Shown: piece by piece, positions 19,101 through 30,700 of the stretch
Position numbering within the stretch: the first letter of the stretch is position 1
Layout: the number at the start of each line of letters is the position of its first letter
Origin: Cyanophora paradoxa
Taxonomy: Eukaryota > Glaucocystophyceae > Cyanophorales > Cyanophoraceae
DNA: 64,000 bases
NCBI GenBank assembly: GCA_004431415.1
Contig: QPMI01000409.1
Location: 470,508-534,507, forward strand
Direction: 5' to 3'
The notes under the pieces: model-generated
Told to the model about the DNA's origin: nothing
The model's database searches: none
Seen by the model: only the letters and a program-made list of their open reading frames with translations
Translations under genes and position numbers: made by a program

Positions 19101-19850
19101 GACTAGCTAGCTGCAGCCGCAGCTCGAAGGCCGCCCCTTCATCCACCAGCATCGCAAGCATGTGCATATGCCTCCGTACGTGTCAGTCGCCCGTTGCGCG
19201 ATTGAGTGTCTTCATGTCCGACGGTCAGTCAGCGATGTCATGTCACGATTGCAATGTCAATTGATTTCGATTCATCCGTTGCTCCGAGTTCAAGTTCAAA
19301 ATATTGGCTGCGGGCCACTGGGCCAAACGGGCCGGGGCGCCGGCGGCCTTCGCCAAGTCGAATTCCGCATAGTCGGATCCGATGATCCAGGCTTACCGGA
19401 GTACCCAGTACCGTAGTACTACCGTAGTACGGTAGCTGATCATTATCCAAGCGGGGGGGCGGGGCCCCGGGGGCAGGGCGGGGGCCGCATTGGCACGCGT
19501 CCGACGGCCCCCGCTTGGCAATCATTGGATGTGGCACACTGTGACATGCGCTCCGAGGCTCTTTGCATGCCGTCGCGGCCGGCGTGTCCATGCGCACGCG
19601 GGGGCCCCCGCCGGGCCCGGGGCCCAGATTTTGAGACGGATACCTGCCAGGCTGAGATGGGCCCCCGGTACTACGGTAGCCGGGCCGCCGGGCGGGGGGC
19701 CGTCCTCGGGGACTCGCAAAAAGCAGCTGCAGCATCCGAGAAAAAGATATCTCCTCACATTCCCCACACACATTATCTGCCCAACAAACTGAACTGCAAA
19801 GCGAACAAAACTGGCCGGCGGGGGCCGGCGGGGCGCTCCGGCTGCGGCCC
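19101..19850. other. Convergent spacer between ABCC and acetyl-CoA synthetase
   Basis: 750 bp between two stop codons. No gene is seen. It holds two copies of TACCGTAGTAC (19411-19434) and an inverted partial copy (TACTACGGTA) near 19668, plus GC-rich runs. 3' UTRs of both flanking genes must fall here; no clear AATAAA-type signal was found. Confidence 0.4.
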
Positions 19851-22800
19851 TCACTTCTTGGCGGCGACGGGGGTCTCGAGGATGCGGTCGATAACCGACG
19901 GGTCCTCCAGCGTCGACGTGTCCTGCCCCGGCCCGTCAGGCCCCCGGCCCCTCCCCGGCGCAGCGGGCCGGGGGCGCGCCTGCGTGATCGGCTGCCCCGC
20001 GGCGATGGCGCGCAGGATGCGGCGCATGATCTTCCCCGATCGCGTCTGCCGCGGCGCCCCGGGTCAGACCGCGTCGGGTCGGATCGCATCCGATCTGATA
20101 GGACGGGGGCGGGCCTTGGGGAGGCCGGGGACGGGCCGGATGACGTCGGCCGAGGCGATGGGGCCGATGCTCTTGCGGATGACCCCGTTCACCGCCTGCC
20201 CCGCCCCGCAAAGTCAGGCGGCGGAGGGCGGGCGACGGGGCGGGGCGGCGGCGGGCCTTGAAGACGGCGGCGTCGTCCTGGTCCTTGGCGGCGTCGCGCA
20301 GGACGACGAAGGCGTACACCGCCTCGCCCTGCGCCCCGCCCCCGCCTGAGGCGCGCCCCGGGGCGCCCCCGGCTCCTAGGGCGGACCTTGATGTCGTCGG
20401 GGCGGGGCACGACGGCGCACTCGGCGACGAGGGGCGACTGCTGGATCGCCGCCTCGATCTCGGCGGTGCCGAGGCGGTGGCCCGACACGTTGATGACGTC
20501 GTCGACGCGGCCCGTGATCCAGACGTAGCCCTCCGAGTCGTAGATGGCGCCGTCGCCCGAGAAGTAGACGGGGTGGCCCTCCTTCTTGGCCACCCCGAAG
20601 TAGCCCGCCTCGAAGCGCTCCGGGTTGCCCCAGATCGTCCTGCCGAGAGCTCGGCTCCGGGGCCGGGCCCCGAGGGCCGGCGCGGGGGCACCGGATCATG
20701 GAGGGCCAGGGCTTGGTGATGCAGAGGAGGCCCTTGTGGTGCGGCTGGCAGCGCACCCCGTTCTCGTCGAGGATCTCCGCCATGAGGCCCGGCAGCGGCA
20801 GCGTCGCCGAGCCGGGCTTCGTGGGGGTCACCCCCGGGAGGGGCGAGATGACGTGCCCGCCCGTCTCCGTCTGCCACCACGTGTCCACGATGGCGCAGCG
20901 GCCGGCCCCGATCTTCTCGTTGTACCACTTCCACGCCGCCGGGTTGATAGGCTCCCCGACCGTCCCCAGGACTGCCCCGCGGCGAATCCGGCGAGTTGGG
21001 CGGGGCGCGGGGCAGGCGAGAGGGGGGCGGGAGGGGTCCGGGGCGGGCGCACTGCGGAGGGAGGAGAGGTCGTACTTGGCGGGCTCGTCGGCGCCCACCT
21101 TGTTCAGCAGGCGGATCGCCGTCGGCGCCGTGTAGAACTGCGTCACCTTGTGCTGCGCCCCGCCCCGCGTCAGACCCGGCCCCGCCGGCGGCGGCGCCGG
21201 GGTCTCCGGCGGCGGGAGCGCGCCTGCTCGATCATGCGCCACCAGCGGCCGGCGTCGGGGTGCACGGGAACTCCCTCGTACATGATCGTCGTCCCACCGC
21301 ACGCCAGCGGGCCGTACACGCTGTACGTGTGCCCCTGCCCGCCCCCGCCTCAGCCGGGGCGCCCGCGCGGGGCGGGGCGGGACGGGCGGGGCGGGGCGCA
21401 CGGTGATCCAGCCGACGTCGGCGGTGCACCAGAAGACGTCGCCGCGCTCCGGGTGCAGGTCGAACACCCACTCCATCGTCATCTGCGCGGCGCCAGGCGG
21501 GCCGCCGCCGCCCCCGCTCAGCGGAGGGGAGCGGGGGGCCGGCAGGGCAAGGGGGGCGGGCCTGGGCCCAGAGGATGTAGCCGGCCTGGGAGTGCTGGAC
21601 GCCCTTGGGCTTGCCGGTGGAGCCCGAGGTGTAGAGGAGGAAGAGCGGGTCCTCGCTATCCATCTCCTCCGGCGCGCACTGGCGCACGCGACCCCGTCAA
21701 CAAGCGGAACGGCGAGTCGAACGGGCGAGGCCGCGGGGCCTCCGGGCATCCCCAGCCCTGCTCACCTGGTCGGAGACGGAGGGGGCGAGGTCGTGGAACC
21801 AGCGGTCGCGGCCCTCCTTCATCTCCACCGCCTCGCCGTTGCGGCGGAAGACGAGCACGCCCGTCACCACCGCCGCCGCCTCCTCCCGCTGCCGCCCGCC
21901 CCGTCGCCGGCCGCGCGGGCGGTGGAGGGGCGGGCGGGGGCGCGCGCACCGCGACGGCCGAGTCGCAGACGGGCTTGAGGGTGTACGGGCTGCCGCGCCG
22001 GTACGCCCCGTCCGCCGTCACCACCTGCGCCCCGCCGGCCCCGCGCCGTCGGGCCCGGCCCCGCGCGGCGGGCGGCGGCCGGCGGCGGCGGGGGGCGGGG
22101 CGGACGACTTTGGCGCCGGCGTCGGCGATGCGCTCAGCGAGGGCCTCGTCGGAGAAGCCGCCGAAGACTGCGCCGGCGCGCCCCGGGGCCCGGGGTCCGT
22201 GCGCTCGCAAAGCAGGCGAGAGGAGAGTGGGGCGGGCGGGGGGGGGGGGGGGGGGGGGGGCACCGACGGAGTGGACGGCGCCGATGCGGGCGCAGGCGAG
22301 CATCGTGAAGGCCGCCTCGGCGATCATCGGCATGTAGATCACCACACGGTCCCCTGCGCGCGCGCCGGCGCCCCTCAGAGCCCCGCGCCGCCCCCGCGCC
22401 GCCCCCACGGCCCGCCCGCTGACCCTTCTTCACGCCGAAGTGCGTCTTGAGCACGTTGGCGACGCGCGAGACCTGCGCGCGTGGATCAAATCAGCGATCA
22501 AATCCGCCTTGACGCGGGGATCGCGGGCGGGCGGGCCTCGCTCTGCAGCTCCGAGTAGCTGATCTGCGGGCGCCGGTCGGCGCGCGGCGCGCTTGCGCCG
22601 GCGCGTCGGTGGCACCTTGCGAACGTCGCCGTTCTCGCCCTCGAACAGGATCGCCGTGCGGTCCCCGAGGCCGTTCTGCGCCGGCGCCGTCGGCCGGCCG
22701 GCCGGCCCGGGCCGATCGCGCGCGCGCCGGGCGCACCGCAACGTGCCGGTCGATGCACTGGGCGGAGACGTTGAGCTTGCCGCCGTCGAACCAGCTGGGG

Positions 22801-23495
22801 CGGCGCCGTGGGCGCGGATCGGCGAGGCGGCGCCGGGGCGGCGAACCGGTAGAAGGGGGCCTTGGACTCGTCGAGCACGGTCGAGAAGGGCTTCATCCAG
22901 GTGATCTTCTCGTTCGCCATCTGGCCCCAGAAGCTGCGCCCCCGCCCCGTCAGCTAACCGCCACGTGCGCGCCGCGGCGGCCGGCGCCGGCGCGGACCCC
23001 TCGTAGTCCTCGTTGGCGAGCTCGCACAGAGCCCGGTACTGCTCGAAGCTGTGCACGCGCGCATCCCGCGCCACGTGCTCGGGCGGCTGGATGGAGGGCA
23101 CGTCGCCGATGATGTCCTCGCCCATCTCCGGCACGGCCTGGGCGGCGCGTCAGGCCGGAGAAATAGATAGTTGGCGATGTTTATGACATGAGCTAGTGGC
23201 CTGGCCGGCCTTCGGAGCCTAGCGCCGGCACTTTCGTCACCTTGACATCGAACGAGGAAACCGGAGGCGCGCTCTCGGCGAGGACACGGAAAGAGCGCTG
23301 ACAGCTGATCGAGGAGAACTGCCGGATCGGACGCAGGGCCTCGCCGGTGAAGAACCGGCGGCAAGTCGGCACAGCCCTCGCTGGCCGGCGAACCAGCGCC
23401 TGCGGGCTGCTGGCGTGCTCCTGAGCCACAGCATGGTGATCGGCGCGGCCGAGGCCGGCCACGGCGCCGGCCGCGCAGACGAACGTCGACGCCAT
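19851..23495 (-). CDS. Acetyl-CoA synthetase (AMP-forming), possibly organelle-targeted
   Basis: Activates acetate to acetyl-CoA through acetyl-AMP. The AMP-binding motif [14 protein letters not shown] lies at about 21598-21642 (read on the minus strand). Later come [36 protein letters not shown] with [20 protein letters not shown], and [19 protein letters not shown] (about 20010-20060), which carries the acetylation-regulated catalytic lysine. It ends [10 protein letters not shown] and TGA at 19851-19853. The exon with [20 protein letters not shown] follows an intron ending CTGACGCGCCGCCCAG. Upstream, ATG at 23495 opens about 90 residues ([16 protein letters not shown]..., later [20 protein letters not shown]) without similarity to cytosolic enzymes and resembling a targeting sequence. 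The plastid or mitochondrial destination is inferred. The exact donor of this first exon was not resolved. An intron holds 23 consecutive G (22238-22260). Divergent from the M13 peptidase, 143 bp apart. Confidence 0.9.
22238..22260. repeat. 23-nt G homopolymer in an ACS intron
   Basis: Uninterrupted run of G on the + strand (C on the coding strand), just after an intron donor of acetyl-CoA synthetase. Comparable C runs occur in introns at 25163-25178, 26234-26256, 26972-26995 and 35034-35058. Confidence 0.9.
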
Positions 23496-23638
23496 CACCC
23501 GGGGGTACGTGGTTTGTTTGTCCGTAGTGCGTACCCGCCGGAAGAGTCGAAAAGGCGACACTTTCACTTCGCCGCGTCGGAAGGCGAAAAGGAGCCGACC
23601 AGCAGCACGGCGCGCAGCGGCGCGTGCTGCGTACGGAT

Positions 23639-26600
23639 ATGGCGGAACTCTACGGCACGTTCGACAGCGAGGCGGGCGTGCGCGCGCTTCCGGGCGTCCC
23701 CATACCAGCTTCCCCAGGCAAGCGGAGGCGCTTCTTAGTTGCAGGCGTGGGTGCTGCATTCCTCGTACTCGTCGCCTGCGCCACCTTCGGCGCCCTACAG
23801 CCCAGCGCGGACCGCGCGGGAGTGCAGGCGCTCGGCAAACGCGGGAGCCCCACCGCGGGCAGCGCTGCAGGCGACCCACGGAAGCTCGGTTGGCTCGGTA
23901 CGCGAGATCCTCCCTAGCTAGGCACGATCCGGCCACAAGATCTACGAGCGCGTCCCCTGGCCGCCCGATCGCGTGACCCCCTCGCGCCGCGCAGCCGATC
24001 ATATGTCGCGAGCGATTGACAACAGGTGGGCTAGCTAGGAGCCATGCGGATGCGCTAACCTTGTTAGCTAACGTTGCGTCGAATCGACAACAGCACCGAT
24101 CCGTGCGACGATTTCTACGCGTACGCATGTGGGGGCTGGATCAAGAGCGCGGAGCTCCCTCCTGCGAGGCCCCAGTTCCAGATGAACGACGGCGCGCGCG
24201 CCGCCCCGCCCTGCGCGGCCGTGCAGCGCGTCCGTCCCCGGCGCTGACGCGCGGCGGGCGCCGCAGACATGATCCGCGAGCGCGTCATCGAAGTCCTGAA
24301 GGAGATCGTGACGGAGAACCTGCCGATCATCACGCCCCTGTACAAATCCTGCATGGACGAGGCCAAGATCGAGGCGCTCGGCGCCGTGCCCCTCCGCCCG
24401 TGGCTCGAGTCAGCCCGCCCGCCCGCCGCGCTCGCCGCGCGCGCGCTCTCGGTTGATCTGATCCGGCGTGGGCAGGGAGATCTGGGGCGCGGACGACAAG
24501 CGGGAGCTGCTGTACGTGATCGGGCGGCTGCAGACGGTGGGCGTGCAGGCCCTCTGGAGCTTCGACGTGCAGTTCGACTCGAAGAACCCGTGCGCCCCCG
24601 CCCGGGCCGGCCGGCCGCGCGCCGCCGCCTCGCGACGGTGCAGCGCCGGGGGCGCAGGGAGTACTACATCGCGATGCTGGAGCAGGGCGGCCTGGTCATC
24701 GAGGACGCGCGCATCTACGACGGGAAGGACGAGCTCTCGAAGGCGTACCTGGAGCACGTCACCCGCATGCTCGCCATCGTCCACCCCGAGATGTCTCCGG
24801 TGCCCCGCCCCGCCCCGTCCGCTCCTTCTTCTCGTCACACGGCGGCGGGGCCTCAGGAGGCGGTGGCGGCGCTGGCAAAGCGCGTGTACGACTTCGAGAA
24901 CGCGATCGACGACTGCTGGACCTCCCCCCGCAACTTCGACGCGCGCCCCGTCCTGCCGCGCCCCGCCCCGCCCCGCCCCGCCCCCCTCACCGCGGCGGGA
25001 CCCCCGGGCAGGACCCGTCGGCGTGGTACCACTACGTGGACATCTCGGGCCTGCAGGCGATGACGCCGGGGATCTGCTGGGACTGCTTCTTCCGCGGCGC
25101 TGGCGCCCGCGGCCGCGTCACCGAGCTCGTCCTCGACATGCCCCGCTTGTCCGCCCCGCCCGCCCCCCCCCCCCCCCCTTCTTCGCGCGGCGCCACCCGA
25201 CGCGGGGCGGCGGGGGGCAGCTTCCGGGCGATGGACGACCTGATCGCGATCACCGACCTGGTCACCCTCAAGCACTACACCTCCTGGCTCCTCGTGCGCT
25301 TGCACACTCGCGCCCCCTCGGACGCATGCACCGGCCGGTCCGGGGGGATTCTCACGGGCGCGGCGGGGGCGCAGATCAACAGCGCGGCGCCGCTGCTCTC
25401 GTCGGCGTTCGTGAACGAGCACTTCGACTTCTACGGGCGGCGGCTCTCGGGGCAGAAGGAGATGCGGCCGCGGGCGGACCGGTGCGTGCAGCTGGTGGAC
25501 GCGGAGCTGGGGCAGCTGATGGGCCACTACTTCGTGTACCGCGAGTTCCCCGAGGAGGCCAAGCGCGCCGCCCTGCGCGTGGAGGAGAGCGTCAAGCGCG
25601 CCTTCCTCAAGCGCCTCGACGGCGTCGAGTGGATGGACGAGGCCACCCGCCAGAAGGCCCGCCCGCCCGCCCCCCGCAGCCCCTTCCTTCCCTCAGCCCT
25701 CGCCCATCGTAGGCGCGGGCGAAGCTGGGGCTCATGCACGGGCGGATCGGGTACCCGGAGCGGTGGCCCAAGTTCGAGGGCCTCCTGGGCTCCATCCAGC
25801 CCACGGGCGACCTCCTCCTCGTCAACGCCTTCCGCGGTGCGCTCACAAGGCGCCGCCGCCCAGGCCCCGCGCCCCCGCCCGCGGCTGAGCCGGCCGCGCC
25901 GGGGCGCAGCGCGGCAGTTCCAGCTGCAGCTGAAGGTGGAGAAGATCGGGCGGCTCGGGGACCGGCAGCTCTGGTCCATGAGCGCGGAGACCGTCAACGC
26001 CTACTACGCCCCCGAGCAGAACACCCTCTTCGTCCCGGGTGCGCCCCCAGACCCCCCGCTCCCCCCGCCCCCCGCCCCCCGCCCCCCGCACGCCGCCGAC
26101 GCCGGCGTGGGGCGCAGCGGCGCAGATGCTGCCCCCCGACTTCGACCCGGGGTACCCCACCTCGGTGAACTACGGCTACCTCGGCGCCCTCATGGCCACG
26201 AGATCCTCCACGGCTTCGACGGTACCCCCCCCGCCCCCCCCCCCCCCCCCCCCCCCACACCCACCCGCGGCTTATCCCCCACTTCCAGACGAGGGCTCCC
26301 ACTACGACGAGTACGGTACCCTGACGCGCTGGATCGCCAAACCGATCATGGCCGAGTACGCGAAGCGATCCAAGGCCCGCCCGCCCCGCCCCGCCGCGCC
26401 CCGCCCCGCCCCGAGCTTTCCTGACAAGCGGCTGCGTGCGCGGCGCAGTGCGTGGTGAAGCAGTACGACAAGTGCGAGCTCTTCCCCGGCCACTTCGTCA
26501 GCGGGGAGCAGGTCCTCCGCCCCCCTCCCCTCCCCCACATCCCTAGATCTAACCCCCGCGCCAGACCCTCGCCGAGAATCTCGCCGACACCGGCGGCCTG

Positions 26601-27053
26601 AAGGCGCGCCCCCGCGCGCGCTCGCTTTTTAGAGCCTTGCCCCGTTCTTACACTCCGGCCCAGGTCGCCTACTGGGCGTACGTGGAGGAGGCGGGGGGCG
26701 AGGCGGTGGCGCGGGCGGCGTCGGGGATGCTGCCGGGGTACACGGACGAGCAGCTGTTCTTCCTGGCGTACGGGCAGAGCTGGTGCCAGGTGATCTCGCG
26801 GGAGCACGCGCTGGAGAACCTCGCGAACGACGAGCACGCCCCGCCCCCCTTCCGCACCAACGTCCCCCTCTCCACCTTCGCCGAGTTCCACCGCGCCTTC
26901 AAGTGCCCCCTCGGCTCCCGCATGCGCCCCGCCGACGCCGACCAGTGCAAGGCCCGCCCCCCGGCCCCCCGCCCCCCCCCCCCCCCCCCCCCCCCGCCCG
27001 CGATCGCTCGGCTGCGCTGACGCGGGGGCCACCGTGATCAGGTCTGGTGGTGA
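23639..27053 (+). CDS. M13 (neprilysin-like) zinc metallopeptidase, type II membrane protein, frameshifted
   Basis: Starts MAELYGTFDSEAGVRALP; residues about 30-52 (RFLVAGVGAAFLVLVACATF) form the single membrane anchor, so the catalytic part faces outside or the lumen. NSTDPCDDFYAYACGGWIK (24090-24147) is the M13 N-terminal signature. VNAYYAPEQNTLFVPG (about 25994-26040) is the substrate-binding NAYY block. The zinc motif HEILHGFD is encoded at 26197-26220, the third ligand block AENLADTGGLK at about 26568-26603, and LPGYTDEQLFFLAYGQSWC follows. The C-terminus (DQCK then VWW, TGA at 27051-27053) matches the family's C.VW end after a GC-AG intron. Two to ten short introns precede each block. 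Relative to the preceding NYGYLGALM, the zinc motif lies one base out of frame at about 26193-26196, so as written translation fails there. It may be a sequencing indel or a real lesion. Confidence 0.85.
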
Positions 27054-27764
27054 GGCGCCATGGGGCCCAGGGAGGGCCCGCGGCGTCGTCCTGGCCGGCT
27101 GCCTCCGCAGCGCGCATCGCCCTCGTATCCCTCCCCCCTTCTCCAACCCTCGCCCCGCCCCTCCTCGCCTCGTCAACACCCCGCCTCCCCTCGTCTCCTT
27201 TTCCTTCCTGTATGCACTGTATGGACCTCTCCGAGTCTGATGGCCCGATTCCGTTTTATGCCCGGCTCTAGCGCTAGCTATCGTTCTGCTCGCCTGTATT
27301 AATACGTAATCGTAATTAGCCGTTTATGTGTTCAGCCTAGGCCTGGCAGCCTGAAACAAACGTGTACATTTCCTTTTTTCCGATGTTATTTTAATGCGAT
27401 GCCATTTTCAAGCGCTTCTGCAGCTATAGCTAGCGCTAGCGCTGCGCATATGCATGCAGCTGCATATGCGCACATCCGCATGCTGGCGTTTTCGATCGGC
27501 CGGCGCCGGACGTTGTGCGCATACACACCCCTCGCCGCGCGCAATCAAATTTGGACTCCGGACCCCGGGTACAGTGCCACATCGGGTACAGTGCCAATCG
27601 GGGCAACACCAGAGGCGCGCGCGCAGCAGCAGTTACCTTCATACTACAGCGCGAGACCACAGCTCGTGGCTTTACCGGTCTTGACGGTCTTTCTATAGCA
27701 GCTTCTCCAGCGGCGCGCAGCTGGCGGCATGAGCGAAGCGGAGCGATAGCGGACAGTCTTGGGG
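27054..27764. other. Spacer with dense palindromes and a short upstream ORF
   Basis: 711 bp between M13 and the channel gene. Positions 27420-27475 are almost entirely self-complementary words (AGCTATAGCTAGCGCTAGCG, then TGCGCATATGCATGCAGCTG). An upstream ATG at 27729 opens a six-codon ORF (MSEAER, stop TAG) 14 bp before the predicted start of the next gene, which could dampen its translation. A repeated phrase (GGTACAGTGCCA) occurs twice near 27570-27597. Confidence 0.4.
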
Positions 27765-30700
27765 ATGAAGCCCCGGGAAAAGGGTCCGCGCCGCAGGGGC
27801 GCGGCCCTGACCTTCTTGTGCCTTTGCCTCCTGGCCGCTGCACATGCAGATCAAGAGGCGCTTCACCCAGCTGGGAGCCATGTAGATGTGCTCGGCTTAT
27901 CTGGGAGCGGCCGAGTGCTGCACAGCGCGTCCGTCGCGAGCATCAACTCCGCCGGCACCTGCAACCCCCTGAATGAGCCAGCTAATGCGTTCCCGCCTGT
28001 GCGCCTCGACACAAGACTAAAGGCCTTCGATGCGACGCCGATCAGGCCGTTTGCGCGAGGTGCGAGGCTCTGCGAGCGCCGCTTCCGCGGAGGGCGCCCC
28101 CGCTGACGTCTCAACCGCAGAGCGAACGGCCGTGCTCTTCAACGACACCGTCTACTTCATTGGCAGTCTAGCAGCAGATCAAGACTCTGTTTCAAAGGTC
28201 TTCTCGCTCCAGATGGTTGGGTGCGTGCCGGCCCTTTCCTTTTCTAGGCGCATGGCACTACGCGGGCCGCGTGCGCGCCGGGATATCGTGATAGAGACGC
28301 AAAGAGAAAGATTATGGCCGTGCTTTCATTGCCACTGACTGCGCCCGCGCAACTGCAGCTACGAGCAGCAGTACATCGCGTACGCGCAGCTGGCGCTGCT
28401 GACAAGCAACCGCGCGGATCCCCTCGCGTCTTTCTTCTCCGCGTCGACGACAGATCCGTCGCATCTGTACCAATCTTACTACCCGGAGCGGGCGCTGCGC
28501 CTCACGCTGGACGCGTTCTCTCCCCGGTGCGCCGCCGCGGCCCTGCGCGGCCTCGCCCCGCGGGCTCTCCTCACTGCCCCGCCCCGCAGGCAACTGTCGA
28601 CGGGCCTGCACCTCGCGGTGTGGTCAGAACCGGCGGAGGGGGGCGGGGACGCCCTGGCAGCGGACCTCCGCCTCTACGACCTCGAGAGGCGCAGCCTGCT
28701 GCAGGCGAGCCGCGGCGCGGCGCGGCGCCCGCCCCGCCCCGCAGCGCGTTGATGGCAGCGGCCGCCCGCAGCTGGACGTCGCAGAGCTGCCGGCGAACAC
28801 CTCGCGCACGCAGGGGGACGTGTGCGGCACGGGGTACGCGATCTTCCAGGAGGTGCGGTACGGGGCGGCGGGGGCGGGGGGCGGGGGGCGGGCGGTGGTG
28901 GAGTCGGCGGTGTACGTGTACACGCACGGGGCGGGGCGGCCGGAGGCGATGGCCTCGGCCAAGCGCCGCGCCACGTACCGCGCCCTCGCCCCCAAGTTCG
29001 ACGAGCACGTCGACCCCGCCATCGGTCCGTCTGCGCACCCCTTCCCCCGCCCCGACCGCCCCCCTCGACCGCCCCGCGGCGCCAGGCCACACCCAGTGCA
29101 CCTCCAAGTTCGGCTGCGGGGCCGTCGAGGAGGCCCTCGAGAGCGGTGCCGCCGGCCTGGGCGCCTCGCGCGCGGCGCCGGCTGAGCGGGAGGGGCGGTA
29201 GTGGGGTGCACGGCGGCGTGGCTGGAGACGGCGGCGGCGCTGGAGCTGAACGAGGACCTCACGACGACCCCCGCGGGGCCCCTCCTCCCCACCGACGTCT
29301 CCCTCCACCTCCTCCAGGCGCGCCGCCGCCCCGCCGCCGCCTCCCGCAGTCTCCGCCCTGACCCGCCGGCGTGGCCGCGCAGCTGCCCTCCCGCGAGAAG
29401 CGCGTCCTGGCGCCCCGCGACTATGCTTCGGGGGCGCACACGGCCCTGGTCTCGTACCTCATCTCGGAGGGGCACATCCTCATCGGTCCGCCCCCCCCAG
29501 CACGCGGCGCCGCCCTCGCCGACCCCCCCGCCCACCTGCACGCTCGGCGCAGTGCTCGCCACGCCCGACGGCTCCTCCTACGTGCTCCGACACTACCAGC
29601 TCTCCTCCCGCCTCTTCGCCGGTAGCCGGGCGCCCCCGCCGCCGGCCCCGCCCCCCCGCTCTGAGCCCCGGCGGCCGCGCAGACGTGCCCGGGAGCGCCT
29701 CGTCGGCGCCGCTGCGGCTGGCGGACTCGCACGGGGGCGGCTTCCTCGTCTGGCAGACCGGCCCGGGCGGCGCGCCGACCGCCCTGTACGCCCTCCACTT
29801 CTCCGCGAGCGAGGCCGACCCCTTCCACCGCCTCCTCTGCAAGGCCCGCCGCGCCGCCTGCCGCGCCGCCCGCCCCCCCCGAGGCGGCCGCGCAGGTGGC
29901 GGACTCGCCGGCCGCCTCGCCCTTCCTCTCGGCGACCCTCTACGCCGACACGGTCGTCTGGGCGCAGCGCGACGAGGCGGCGCGCCCCCGTGCCCCCCCG
30001 CCCTGTCGCGCGAGGCTGAGGGCGGGCCGGGGCGCGCAGGGGGCGGTGGCGCTGCAGCGGCTGGACCTGGACAAGGACAACGACGACGCGTGGGACGCCG
30101 TCGACGCCTTCCCGCTCCTCGGCACCGAGCAGTGGGACTCCGACAACGACGGCGCGCCGCCCCCCTCCGCCGCTCCCCTCCGCCCCCCTCTCACCTCGGC
30201 CGCGCGCGCGCAGGGGTCGGGGACAGCGAGGACCTGGTGGCGGCGACGGGCCCCTGCGTCATGGACCCTGTCCGCGGCGCCTGCTGGAGCGACTACAAGA
30301 TCCTCTGTGCGCAGCGCGAGGCCGCCCGGCGCAGCCACCGCCCCGCCCGCTCGCCCCGGGGCTGAGCGAGCGGAGCGCAGACCTCACGTGGGGCCTCGTG
30401 ATGGCGATGCTGATCCTGGGCACGGCGGCGGTGGTGGCGATCGAGGCGTGGTGGGAGCGGCACGTGGCCCGCGTCACGGCCGAGCAGCAGGCGATGAAGG
30501 AGGCGCGGGAGGCCGAGCGGCGCGCTAAGGAGGAGCGCCGCGAGCGGCGGCGGCAGCGGCGGCTCGAGCGGGCGCGGCGGCGGGCCAAGGAGCAGGGCGA
30601 GGCGCTCGCCTCGGTGGCGGAGGCGGGGGCGGACGACGGCGAGACGGAGGGGCGCCCGGGGGCGCCCGAGGCCGAGCCCGACATCCACGTCGTCGCCAAG

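Noticed and set aside
20625-22337. Plus-strand open frame of 570 codons over acetyl-CoA synthetase
   Set aside because: Antisense shadow; the minus strand has all acetyl-CoA synthetase motifs in order.
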